A DNA stretch of 64,000 nt from Neolewinella aurantiaca (GTDB lineage: Bacteria; Bacteroidota; Bacteroidia; Chitinophagales; Saprospiraceae), in assembly GCF_008014675.1 (NCBI RefSeq), contig NZ_VOXD01000028.1, positions 1 to 64,000 on the forward strand, given 5' to 3'. Both the position numbers and the translations under genes were made by a program. Positions 35,643 through 45,433 of the stretch are shown here, one piece after another. Every line of letters starts with the position of its first letter. Position 1 is the stretch's first letter. The notes beneath the pieces were generated by a model that made no database searches, was not told the DNA's origin, and saw nothing but the letters and a program-made list of their open reading frames with translations.

Positions 35643-37277
35643 ATGAGAATCCTGACTGTACTTTTCTGCTTTGTTCTGGTGAGTTGCGGCGCGCAGGATG
35701 CACCCGGGGAGATTATCCGGAAACCGCTGAACGTCTTGTTCATCGCGGTAGACGATCTGCGGCCGGAGCTGGGGTGTTACGGCTCTCCCATTGCCAATAC
35801 GCCCAACATCGATGCGCTTGCCGCGCAGGGTTTACGCTTCAACCGGGCCTACTGTCAGCAGGCGATCTGCAGTCCCTCGCGGGCAAGCCTGATGACCGGC
35901 GCCCGGCCGGAGACGATTAATGTGATCGAAAACTATACGTACTTCCGGGACGAAAATCCGGACATCGTTACCCTGCCGCAACACTTTTGGGCCAATGGTT
36001 ACGAAACAGCATACAGCGGTAAAATTTACCACGGCAAGTTTACCGACAAAGAGAAATCCTGGAGCCGGAAACCGGCCCGAATAAGTACACCCAGACCAAA
36101 ACTGCCCGGCGGCTATGCGCTGCCCGAAAATGTAGCGATCTTTAAGCAGGCACAGGAAGAAATCAGGAAAAAGTACGGCAATACCGAGCACTACGCGCTG
36201 GGCCGGGGCCCGGCCTACGAAGCTGCCGACGTGCCGGACATTACGTACGCAGACGGCTACAACACCGCCGTAGGCATTGCTACCCTGAAGGAGATGGCGG
36301 CGGATAAGAACAAGCCCTTCTTCCTGGGAATGGGCTATAAGCTGCCTCACCTCGACTGGGTCGCCCCGAAAAAGTACTGGGATATGTACGACCGGGAGGC
36401 CATCCCGATGTCGGAACAGGACGAAGCTCCGGTCAACGGTGCGGCAATGGGCCTGCACGCCTCCTTTGAGCTGCGGGTACGGGCTGGCATCCCGAAATCC
36501 GGCCCGATTGAAGGAGAACTGGCCCGGACGCTGAAGCACGCTTACCTGGCCAGCGTAAGCTACGTAGACGCGCAGATCGGCAAGGTGCTGGCTGCGCTGG
36601 AGGAATCCGGTGAACGGGAGAATACGGTCATCATCCTCTGGACCGACCACGGCTGGCACCTCGGCGATATGGGAGTATGGGGCAAGGCCACGAACTACGA
36701 AATTGCCACCCGGGTGCCGATGATAATAAGTGCCCCCGACATGCCGGAACAGACACAAGGCCGGTCTTCTGACGCCTTGGTCGAACTGGTCGACATGTAC
36801 CCGACCCTCTGCGAACTGGCCGGTATCAAACAGCCCGAACACCTGGAGGGCTACAGCTTCGCTCCGCTGCTACAAAACCCGGATATGGCCTGGAAGGAGG
36901 CCGCCTTCAGCCAGTACCCTAACCCGGCTTTGCGGGAGTGGGCGGCCAATCCCTTATCGCCCGGGATGCGTGAAACCTATTTCGGCCCGCTCATCGAGGA
37001 GGTGGAAGGACGCATCCTGAAGCAGCAGCAGGGCAACTGGGACCGTGAGTTGTTCGAAAACCACCTGATGGGCTATTCGATGCGGACAGACCGGTACCGG
37101 TTTACGGTCTGGAAAGACCGCAGAGACAAAGAAAAAGCGCCACTCTACATCGAGCTGTTCGACCACCAGGCCGACCCGTCGGAAACAATAAATATAGCCG
37201 CAGACGCCCCAGAATTGGTAAAGGAACTGATGAAACAGTTCGAGGCAGGCTGGAAAGGGAACTTACCCAAAGTTTAA
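35643..37277 (+). CDS. S1-family sulfatase, iduronate-2-sulfatase-like, lipoprotein
   Basis: A sulfatase of about 544 residues. The open frame reaches back to 35529 through the REP element, but the ATG at 35643 starts a lipoprotein signal (LTVLFCFVLVSC), so the upstream part is not coding. Core: LNVLFIAVDDLRPELGCYG (iduronate-2-sulfatase-type DDLRPELG), QAICSPSRASLMTG (C76), YSGKIYHGKF in place of GKWH, and LWTDHGWHLGDMGVWGK. It is the second S1_7-like enzyme here besides the one at 5115, and the two share only the general motifs. It is followed 9 bp later by the FAD oxidoreductase gene. Confidence 0.9.
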   Translation: MRILTVLFCFVLVSCGAQDAPGEIIRKPLNVLFIAVDDLRPELGCYGSPIANTPNIDALAAQGLRFNRAYCQQAICSPSRASLMTGARPETINVIENYTYFRDENPDIVTLPQHFWANGYETAYSGKIYHGKFTDKEKSWSRKPARISTPRPKLPGGYALPENVAIFKQAQEEIRKKYGNTEHYALGRGPAYEAADVPDITYADGYNTAVGIATLKEMAADKNKPFFLGMGYKLPHLDWVAPKKYWDMYDREAIPMSEQDEAPVNGAAMGLHASFELRVRAGIPKSGPIEGELARTLKHAYLASVSYVDAQIGKVLAALEESGERENTVIILWTDHGWHLGDMGVWGKATNYEIATRVPMIISAPDMPEQTQGRSSDALVELVDMYPTLCELAGIKQPEHLEGYSFAPLLQNPDMAWKEAAFSQYPNPALREWAANPLSPGMRETYFGPLIEEVEGRILKQQQGNWDRELFENHLMGYSMRTDRYRFTVWKDRRDKEKAPLYIELFDHQADPSETINIAADAPELVKELMKQFEAGWKGNLPKV

Positions 37278-37286
37278 ACCGAAATT

Positions 37287-39239
37287 ATGAAGAGGAGAAA
37301 ATTCTTTGCGAGAGGATTAAAAGGGGCGATTGCCGCCAGTGTGTTGCCACTCTTTGGTCAGTCGTGTGCTACCCCGAACAAGCAAGTGCTGCCTTCGGCC
37401 GCTGAAGAAACCCATACAGGAACGGATCCCGAGCAATGGCAGCATATGGGGGCGGGGAAGCGGGCCTACGAAAGCCGCCATAAAACGATTCAGTGCGAAG
37501 TAGCAGTAATTGGTGGCGGCGCAGCCGGAATTTGTGCCGCTGTGGCAGCCGCCCGTAACGGGGCGCAGGTTGTTTTGGTCCAGGACCGCCCGGTTTTGGG
37601 GGGCAATGCTTCCAGCGAAATCAGGGTTCACCTCAACGGAGCCAATCACCTCAAAGATGGAAAGCCAGAGCGGGAAACCGGCATCATCGAAGAAATTTTA
37701 CTGCACAACCGCTTCCATAATCAGCAGGAGTCTTATCCGGTTTGGGACCACGTTCTTTACGACTTCGTTACCAGGGAGCCGAACATCAGCCTGATGCTGA
37801 ATACTTCGGCCATGAAAGCGGAAGTATCGGGCGGAAAGATAGTAGCTGCAGACTGCTGGCAGATGACAACCGAAACCCGGTTCACCATTCATGCAGAGTT
37901 ATTCATCGACTGCTCCGGAGACGGATTGCTGGGAGCAACCGCCGGAGCATTGTACCGTACGGGGCGGGAAGCATCCTCGGAGTTCAATGAAAAGTACGCC
38001 CCCGCAGTGGCGGATGGCTGGCAGATGGGGTCAACGGTATTGCTTGCCTCAAAAGACATGGGAAAGCCAATGCCTTTTGAAGCACCTTCCTTCACGTTGA
38101 AGTACGAAGCAGAGAAATCAGTAAAGGGCCGGAAACTATCGCCCTTTACCGCAGGGTTCTGGTGGGTAGAACTGGGCAGTGAAAATGACATCATCGGTGA
38201 GTTTGAAGACACCAAGCACAAGCTGATGGGATACGCCTACGGGGTTTGGGACTACCTGAAAAATTCCGGCAAGCACCCGGAAACGGAGAATTTCGCCCTC
38301 GATTGGGTTTGTTCTTTGCCCGGTAAGCGCGAGTCGCGCAGGTTTATCGGCGATTACATTCTGTGCGAACCGGATATGCTGGGAGCGCGCGACTTCAGGG
38401 ATGCGGTTGCTTATGGCGGCTGGTCATTGGATGAGCACAATCCCGGAGGCATCGAGAACCTCAGTGAGCCGCCGTCTTACTTTCATGAGCGGTTTGACGA
38501 GGTGTACCAGATACCTTTCAGGTCTTTGTATTCGAAAAACATCCCCAACCTTTTATTCGCCGGCCGTAACATCAGTCAGACGCACATGGCTCTGTCGTCC
38601 TCCCGAATTATGGCTACCTGCGCTTTGGAAGGGCAGGCAGTAGGAACCGCAGCGGCGCTGTGTGTGAAAAAAGACGTGCTGCCAAGAGCCCTGGGCGAAG
38701 AGTATATTGATGAACTGCAGGAACAATTGATGCGGGATGATGCCTACATCCCCAAGCGGCCCGCCAGGGACGCAAAAGACCTGGCCCGAAAAGCCTCGGT
38801 TATCGTTGCCTCAAGCACGCGCTCAGGCGATGCCGCTTTGCTGACCGACGGGGTTTCCCGGGATGTGGGGAATGAAATTCACCATTGGCAGTCGGACGGG
38901 CTGCCGGCAGAGCTTCAACTCGAGTGGGAGGCGCCGGTGAACTTGTCTTCCGTTCAGGTAAAATGCGATACCAATCTGAAGCGGCTCATCATGATGCGCA
39001 ACGACAGTGCGAATAAGGGGATTTACCGCAACGATGTTCCTTCTGAGCTGATGAAATCTCTGGACCTGGAAGCCCGGGTGAACGGAAAGTGGGTGAGCCT
39101 GGGGGCCATCGAAAAAAACCGTACCCGGCTGATCAAATTCGACTTTGATGAGGTCAGAACCACGGCTGTCCGGCTGAAACTGAAGGAGACTTACGGTGAG
39201 AAGAACGCAAAACTGTTTGAAATACGATGCTATACTTAG
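37287..39239 (+). CDS. Exported FAD-dependent oxidoreductase with C-terminal discoidin-like domain
   Basis: A 650-residue flavoprotein of the FAD_oxidored type. The N-terminus MKRRKFFARGLKG plus a hydrophobic run ending in SC suggests Tat/lipoprotein export. The Rossmann motif CEVAVIGGGAAGICAAVAAA (about 72-91) and RPVLGGNASSEIRVHLNGA bind FAD; FAGRNISQTHMALSSSR is the typical C-terminal FAD contact. The last 150 residues or so form a beta-rich domain resembling F5/8-type carbohydrate binding. The family often occurs in polysaccharide loci, but its reaction is unknown. Its last 13 bp overlap the next gene, which carries a covalent-flavin motif, so the two may form an extracytoplasmic redox pair. 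Confidence 0.8.
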   Translation: MKRRKFFARGLKGAIAASVLPLFGQSCATPNKQVLPSAAEETHTGTDPEQWQHMGAGKRAYESRHKTIQCEVAVIGGGAAGICAAVAAARNGAQVVLVQDRPVLGGNASSEIRVHLNGANHLKDGKPERETGIIEEILLHNRFHNQQESYPVWDHVLYDFVTREPNISLMLNTSAMKAEVSGGKIVAADCWQMTTETRFTIHAELFIDCSGDGLLGATAGALYRTGREASSEFNEKYAPAVADGWQMGSTVLLASKDMGKPMPFEAPSFTLKYEAEKSVKGRKLSPFTAGFWWVELGSENDIIGEFEDTKHKLMGYAYGVWDYLKNSGKHPETENFALDWVCSLPGKRESRRFIGDYILCEPDMLGARDFRDAVAYGGWSLDEHNPGGIENLSEPPSYFHERFDEVYQIPFRSLYSKNIPNLLFAGRNISQTHMALSSSRIMATCALEGQAVGTAAALCVKKDVLPRALGEEYIDELQEQLMRDDAYIPKRPARDAKDLARKASVIVASSTRSGDAALLTDGVSRDVGNEIHHWQSDGLPAELQLEWEAPVNLSSVQVKCDTNLKRLIMMRNDSANKGIYRNDVPSELMKSLDLEARVNGKWVSLGAIEKNRTRLIKFDFDEVRTTAVRLKLKETYGEKNAKLFEIRCYT

Positions 39240-40366
39240 GAGCCTTTAAGGGCATCATTTTTTCTTGTATTCTGGGATTCCTGAGCAGTTGTTTTCTGCC
39301 TGGGATTTGTAGTTTTAGCTCCTACGGGCAGGAGGTCGTACACCACCTTACCGTTTTTCACCCCGGGATGAAGCAGGCGAAGGAATGCCTGCTGGTAGAA
39401 AGAAAAGCAGACTCCGGACACACGCTCGATTTCAGGATGGAGGTGGAGTCGGTCATTTGCCTTAACGGATTGTGCAAAGTGGTGGACGTTGGCCTGATCT
39501 GGGATAAGTTCGGCAACTATCACAGCCTTGAGCTTGCGAAAGGAGTTGAGCTGGAGAAAAAGGACGGAACTCCCTTTGATACCGCCGACTATGACAAACT
39601 TCATCGGATTCTTAAAGACAAAAATTCGGTGTTTCAGGCCTTCGAGTTGGGACAAATCGTTGACTTGAACGTTGATAGCTCCGGGATAGACGGTATCTCC
39701 GGGGCCACGATACTAACCGACAAAGCTGCAACCGTAGAAGGAGCTGCCTGGACGTGTTATACCCTGTGGCACTGGGCAAATTCCGAAATCAGAGATACCA
39801 TGTTCGAAATTGCCGGGCACTCCTATTCAGACCGGGAACTGCTCAGTTTGCTGCCCCTCGATTCTTCGTCGGTAAGGATGGCCCTGGTGCAACTCGAGAA
39901 ACGAAGTCTATACGACGAAGCTACCATTGCCGCTGTAGTCGCCGCCACCCGGGAGTGGGAGACCAACAATACTAAACTTGCCATCAATTACCTGAACGGA
40001 GGCCCGAAGGAAACTATGCGCTCTGCCGTCAGGCGAATTTTTTCTGGTGCCGGTCCCCGGCAACGTGTCCTGTTCCTGAAATCGGTATTGCACGATGATA
40101 AGCACCCCCCGGAAGAGATCCTCTCAGAATTGCCATATTACGTTCCGCTGCTGAACTCGTACGAGGAAGTGAACCTGTTGCTCAGTTATTTGTCGCGCAG
40201 AAATATCAGCGACGACACCCTGAACGAACTTCTGCTCAACCTGCTGGCGGCCGATGACTTCATCATCGCCAGGGGCGTGTACTGGTTTCTGAGCAACCAA
40301 GCCCTTGCACCGGACGGAAAGGCAAAAGTGGAGGAGTTCGGCCGGCTGCATTCAGGGCGGCTGTGA
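39227..40366 (+). CDS. Putative covalently flavinylated FMN-bind-type protein
   Basis: A 379-residue exported protein: an N-terminal hydrophobic segment (GIIFSCILGFLSSCFLPG) may be a signal or lipoprotein anchor. I do not recognise the whole protein, but residues 155-161 read D-G-I-S-G-A-T, followed by ILTDKAATVEGAAW. This is the D-x-x-[ST]-G-A-[ST] site at which ApbE-type flavin transferases attach FMN to NqrC/RnfG-like FMN-bind domains; T161 would be the acceptor. The C-terminal 180 residues look helical and HEAT-like. It overlaps the FAD oxidoreductase gene by 13 bp, suggesting translational coupling and a joint redox function. No apbE lies in the window. Confidence 0.6.
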   Translation: MLYLGAFKGIIFSCILGFLSSCFLPGICSFSSYGQEVVHHLTVFHPGMKQAKECLLVERKADSGHTLDFRMEVESVICLNGLCKVVDVGLIWDKFGNYHSLELAKGVELEKKDGTPFDTADYDKLHRILKDKNSVFQAFELGQIVDLNVDSSGIDGISGATILTDKAATVEGAAWTCYTLWHWANSEIRDTMFEIAGHSYSDRELLSLLPLDSSSVRMALVQLEKRSLYDEATIAAVVAATREWETNNTKLAINYLNGGPKETMRSAVRRIFSGAGPRQRVLFLKSVLHDDKHPPEEILSELPYYVPLLNSYEEVNLLLSYLSRRNISDDTLNELLLNLLAADDFIIARGVYWFLSNQALAPDGKAKVEEFGRLHSGRL

Positions 40367-40375
40367 AGACCTGTT

Positions 40376-40399
40376 CGGCAGCCTTCAGGCTGCCGTTTT
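40376..40399 (+). terminator. Rho-independent terminator; dispersed hairpin, copy 2
   Basis: CGGCAGCC-TTCA-GGCTGCCG followed by TTTTC, directly after the stop of the flavinylated-protein gene. It separates the galactan region from the CRISPR array. The bases from 40373 repeat the hairpin at 6793. Confidence 0.7.
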
Positions 40400-40406
40400 C
40401 TGAACG

Positions 40407-43400
40407 GTCTTAATCCTTCTTGTGATGGATGATGCTCCGGAGGCAATTTATTTGAAATACATTGAACTTTCTTCTGAAGTCTTAATCCTTCTTGTGATGG
40501 ATGATGCTCCGGAGGAATGCTGGTTCATTACTTTTATTATGTTAGTTATGGTCTTAATCCTTCTTGTGATGGATGATGCTCCGGAGGATAGTTTCTTACC
40601 TCACATCGGCGTACAACGGGCAGTCTTAATCCTTCTTGTGATGGATGATGCTCCGGAGGTGGGTTGCCAAAAACAAAGAGGGAAAGTATCTAGGAGTCTT
40701 AATCCTTCTTGTGATGGATGATGCTCCGGAGGTGAAGGCACTGAGCAATATGGTTCAGGATATGGGGTCTTAATCCTTCTTGTGATGGATGATGCTCCGG
40801 AGGTCGAAGACCTTGCATACGCCCTCGAACTGACGGGGTCTTAATCCTTCTTGTGATGGATGATGCTCCGGAGGTTAGGCCCCAGGCAATTACCCGCATT
40901 CCTACGCAGGTCTTAATCCTTCTTGTGATGGATGATGCTCCGGAGGACCCGCTCACCCTGGCACATCCTAGCGGATACAGTCTTAATCCTTCTTGTGATG
41001 GATGATGCTCCGGAGGGGTTCTTTCGGAGCACTCTCCGTAGATGAAATTACAGTCTTAATCCTTCTTGTGATGGATGATGCTCCGGAGGTTACAATTAAA
41101 AGCAGTTCGGCAATCATTGCCGAAGTCTTAATCCTTCTTGTGATGGATGATGCTCCGGAGGAAGACGTTATTGAGCTAACCACCGAAGATCTGTCTTAAT
41201 CCTTCTTGTGATGGATGATGCTCCGGAGGTCTTACCTCACGTCTGCCTACAACGGGCAGGTTAACGGTCTTAATCCTTCTTGTGATGGATGATGCTCCGG
41301 AGGCATGTGGCTGAACCATAACACACCATCTGTTGGTGGTCTTAATCCTTCTTGTGATGGATGATGCTCCGGAGGTATCTTGATGCCGTTCCTGGGTAAC
41401 ACCAACTACTGTCTTAATCCTTCTTGTGATGGATGATGCTCCGGAGGAACTACTGCTGTATCTTTAGGTACGCATAATTTGTCTTAATCCTTCTTGTGAT
41501 GGATGATGCTCCGGAGGCGCCGGCACGGTCACCCATTGCGCACCCTATGATGTGTCTTAATCCTTCTTGTGATGGATGATGCTCCGGAGGTTTGCCGAAG
41601 AGGTATGTCGGCCAGACGCGGAGATGTCTTAATCCTTCTTGTGATGGATGATGCTCCGGAGGACTACATTCTTTTTAAATGGATACTTTACGGTTAGTCT
41701 TAATCCTTCTTGTGATGGATGATGCTCCGGAGGTGATGCCTTACCTGGGCAATACCAATTACTTCGGTCTTGATCCTTCTTGTGATGGATGATGCTCCGG
41801 AGGTTTGATGTGGTTGAAACCACATTACTCTACATTTTTGGCTCCCTCTCCGCTGAGCCTTAGGCGAAGCTTGTTGGAGAGGGCGGGGGGAGAGGGGGAA
41901 AATCAAAATGTAGAGTAGTATTGGTTGAATCATAACACCCCATCCGTGGTCTTAATCCTTCTTGTGATGGATGATGCTCCGGAGGACCCGCAAACAATTT
42001 TTGCAAACGTGCAAGGAAGTCTTAATCCTTCTTGTGATGGATGATGCTCCGGAGGCTTATATTACTAGCTCTAGCAACATTATTCATTGTCTTAATCCTT
42101 CTTGTGATGGATGATGCTCCGGAGGCGAAAGAAGGTGTTATATACACAGTGAGACTCCTGGTCTTAATCCTTCTTGTGATGGATGATGCTCCGGAGGAGT
42201 ACAAAATACTTAAGAAGAATGAGGTAGCACTAGTCTTAATCCTTCTTGTGATGGATGATGCTCCGGAGGACGGATTTCGTTTAACAATGGGAGAAATACT
42301 TCCTGTCTTAATCCTTCTTGTGATGGATGATGCTCCGGAGGTGCAAAGACACCCACGACGTAAACGTTGGGATCATAGTCTTAATCCTTCTTGTGATGGA
42401 TGATGCTCCGGAGGTGGGAGAACTACGGTCTATTAAGGATGACTTATACGAGTCTTAATCCTTCTTGTGATGGATGATGCTCCGGAGGGGTCAGAATCTA
42501 TGAACTATGAGAAGCTCATTAAGGTCTTAATCCTTCTTGTGATGGATGATGCTCCGGAGGGAATGGATTTCTATTCTTTGGAACAAATGTAGATAGTCTT
42601 AATCCTTCTTGTGATGGATGATGCTCCGGAGGACTTACCACCGGCGCCGAAGTCGCCGGAGCAAATGTCTTAATCCTTCTTGTGATGGATGATGCTCCGG
42701 AGGAACCCTTCACCATCTTATTAAACACTCTTAAATTCGTCTTAATCCTTCTTGTGATGGATGATGCTCCGGAGGCGCTACTGCTGATGCCGATGTCCTT
42801 TCGACTCAGAACTAAGGTCTTAATCCTTCTTGTGATGGATGATGCTCCGGAGGCTGATGCCGATGTCCTTTCGACTCAGAACTAAGGTCTTAATCCTTCT
42901 TGTGATGGATGATGCTCCGGAGGGAAGGATCTATGTGCTTTTACGCAGAACATTCTGTCTTAATCCTTCTTGTGATGGATGATGCTCCGGAGGGCTGAAA
43001 AGCCGGAGTCAAGGTTAAAATTCACCTTGTCTTAATCCTTCTTGTGATGGATGATGCTCCGGAGGTTCGCGTTTGACCTCGCAAGAGTGTACAACGTTCG
43101 TCTTAATCCTTCTTGTGATGGATGATGCTCCGGAGGAGTTACAATTTAATCTTTAATATGGTCCTTAATCTGTCTTAATCCTTCTTGTGATGGATGATGC
43201 TCCGGAGGGAATAATAGTTTTTACCGGTGGGGGAGTTCGGAAGTCTTAATCCTTCTTGTGATGGATGATGCTCCGGAGGAATTGGCGGCCCTGCAATACG
43301 TTGGGGCAACGAAGTCTTAATCCTTCTTGTGATGGATGATGCTCCGGAGGTTTTCGACGGGGAGCCAATCGGGCTGGATGAAGAGTCTTAATCCTTCTTG

Positions 43401-45433
43401 TGATGGATGATGCTCCGGAGGGGCAGCGTTCAGGAGTTTGCAAACCTGCTCAACACAGTCTTAATCCTTCTTGTGATGGATGATGCTCCGGAGGCCATCC
43501 AGCGGCCCGGTTTTGGGCGTGAATGCGGTCTTAATCCTTCTTGTGATGGATGATGCTCTGGAGGAAAACGTTAAAGTTCTTGCCGAAGAACTCATTAAGT
43601 CTTAATCCTTCTTGTGATGGATGATGCTCCGGAGGACCTAAAGAGCCTCCGTACCTTGAGACGGTGCAAGGTCTTAATCCTTCTTGTGATGGATGATGCT
43701 CCGGAGGTTCCTTTATCGTCTCCCATGTAACATGGGTGGGAGTCTTAATCCTTCTTGTGATGGATGATGCTCCGGAGGCGGTTTCGTCAGTTGGCAGTAA
43801 ACATTAGAAAACAAGTCTTAATCCTTCTTGTGATGGATGATGCTCCGGAGGTTGGGCTGGTAATTACCGTCATCTCCTGAACCAATTGTCTTAATCCTTC
43901 TTGTGATGGATGATGCTCCGGAGGTACCAGCGTAGATCGCCGTGGAAATGAGACGGTGAGTCTTAATCCTTCTTGTGATGGATGATGCTCCGGAGGTGAA
44001 CCCGAAGACCGCTTCGGCGATTATCGGGTTGTCTTAATCCTTCTTGTGATGGATGATGCTCCGGAGGCCCCTACAAAGGTTTGTAGGGGGAAATTACAAA
44101 ATGTCTTAATCCTTCTTGTGATGGATGATGCTCCGGAGGTACTAATTTAGTGCCGCTCACACCTGAGCCCGTAAGTCTTAATCCTTCTTGTGATGGATGA
44201 TGCTCCGGAGGTTTATCCTTTTGCGATGACTGGTTTAGATTTAATCGTCTTAATCCTTCTTGTGATGGATGATGCTCCGGAGGCAAAGAAATCAATGAAG
44301 CCCACAACGAAGCTGTAAGTCTTAATCCTTCTTGTGATGGATGATGCTCCGGAGGCCAGTACAGCAGCTTGGTCCGGGTCGAAACCGGCGGTCTTAATCC
44401 TTCTTGTGATGGATGATGCTCCGGAGGTCCCGCAAGCTCAGCTTCCCACCCTGACCGTTTCAAGTCTTAATCCTTCTTGTGATGGATGATGCTCCGGAGG
44501 TGTTATGAAGACATGTAATCATGCAGAAGAACTGGTCTTAATCCTTCTTGTGATGGATGATGCTCCGGAGGCTGTTTCGCGGATGTAAATGTTGCGGGCA
44601 ACCCGGTCTTAATCCTTCTTGTGATGGATGATGCTCCGGAGGGCGTACAAAGTAAATAACGCTATCTTCGTGGAAGAGTCTTAATCCTTCTTGTGATGGA
44701 TGATGCTCCGGAGGAACGCAGAGAAATGCACATAAGATCAATATTATCAGGTCTTAATCCTTCTTGTGATGGATGATGCTCCGGAGGAATGAAGAAATCA
44801 ATTCTTGGGATGAACAACAAAGTCTTAATCCTTCTTGTGATGGATGATGCTCCGGAGGGTGCTGCTCTGTTTTCTTACATTGAAGCTGCTGTCTTAATCC
44901 TTCTTGTGATGGATGATGCTCCGGAGGCAATAGCTCAGGAATGGAATAAAATAAAACACAGAGTCTTAATCCTTCTTGTGATGGATGATGCTCCGGAGGA
45001 TAAAGTCGGAGTTTTCCGACTTTGTAAAGGTAGTCTTAATCCTTCTTGTGATGGATGATGCTCCGGAGGCAAGAAGCCCAATAAGCACAAGGCTGAATTT
45101 CAAAGAGTCTTAATCCTTCTTGTGATGGATGATGCTCCGGAGGCTAAACGACCTAATTGCTATAACAACCAAAAGACAGTCTTAATCCTTCTTGTGATGG
45201 ATGATGCTCCGGAGGAATTGGAGAAAACTACGAGTTGGAGTTTTTGGGCAAAGTCTTAATCCTTCTTGTGATGGATGATGCTCCGGAGGTTGGACCTTCG
45301 GCTGTTTACGATTTTGCCCTAACTAGTCTTAATCCTTCTTGTGATGGATGATGCTCCGGAGGCACGTTTGAAGATACTTTAAAAATTGATGGGAGGGTCT
45401 TAATCCTTCTTGTGATGGATGATGCTCCGGAGG
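40407..45433 (-). CRISPR. Type III-A CRISPR array, 69 repeats of 37 bp, 68 spacers
   Basis: I located 69 copies of a 37-bp repeat (plus strand GTCTTAATCC...GCTCCGGAGG), nearly all identical. Exceptions are 41767 (position 6 A to G) and 43528 (CTGG for CCGG). Spacers are mostly 31-37 nt; one is 41 nt, and one is 145 nt because of an insertion. The leader and cas2 lie at the right end, and the minus-strand repeat ends in ATTAAGAC, a good type III 8-nt crRNA tag, so transcription should run leftwards with the newest spacers on the right. Several spacers read as sense codons on the plus strand, so their crRNAs would be antisense to mRNA, as a type III effector requires. Six spacers hold strong hairpins. 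Confidence 0.97.
41819..41921. mobile_element. MITE-like insertion inside spacer 20
   Basis: A 103-bp element lies within a single spacer (41804-41948), flanked by an 8-bp direct repeat TGGTTGAA (41811-41818 and 41922-41929). Near its ends are inverted repeats TACTCTACATTTT and AAAATGTAGAGTA. The middle has a CCCTCTCC/GGAGAGGG stem. It has no coding capacity. Deleting the element and one repeat copy restores a 34-nt spacer that encodes the same peptide as spacer 13, which is strong support for a true insertion. Confidence 0.8.

Noticed and set aside
40422-45058. Open frames inside the CRISPR array (for example 42041-42403 and 44071-44463), with repeated VLILLVMDDAPE or PPEHHPSQEGL units
   Set aside because: They arise because the 37-bp repeat and its neighbours happen to lack stops; the peptide repeats are translated CRISPR repeats, not proteins.
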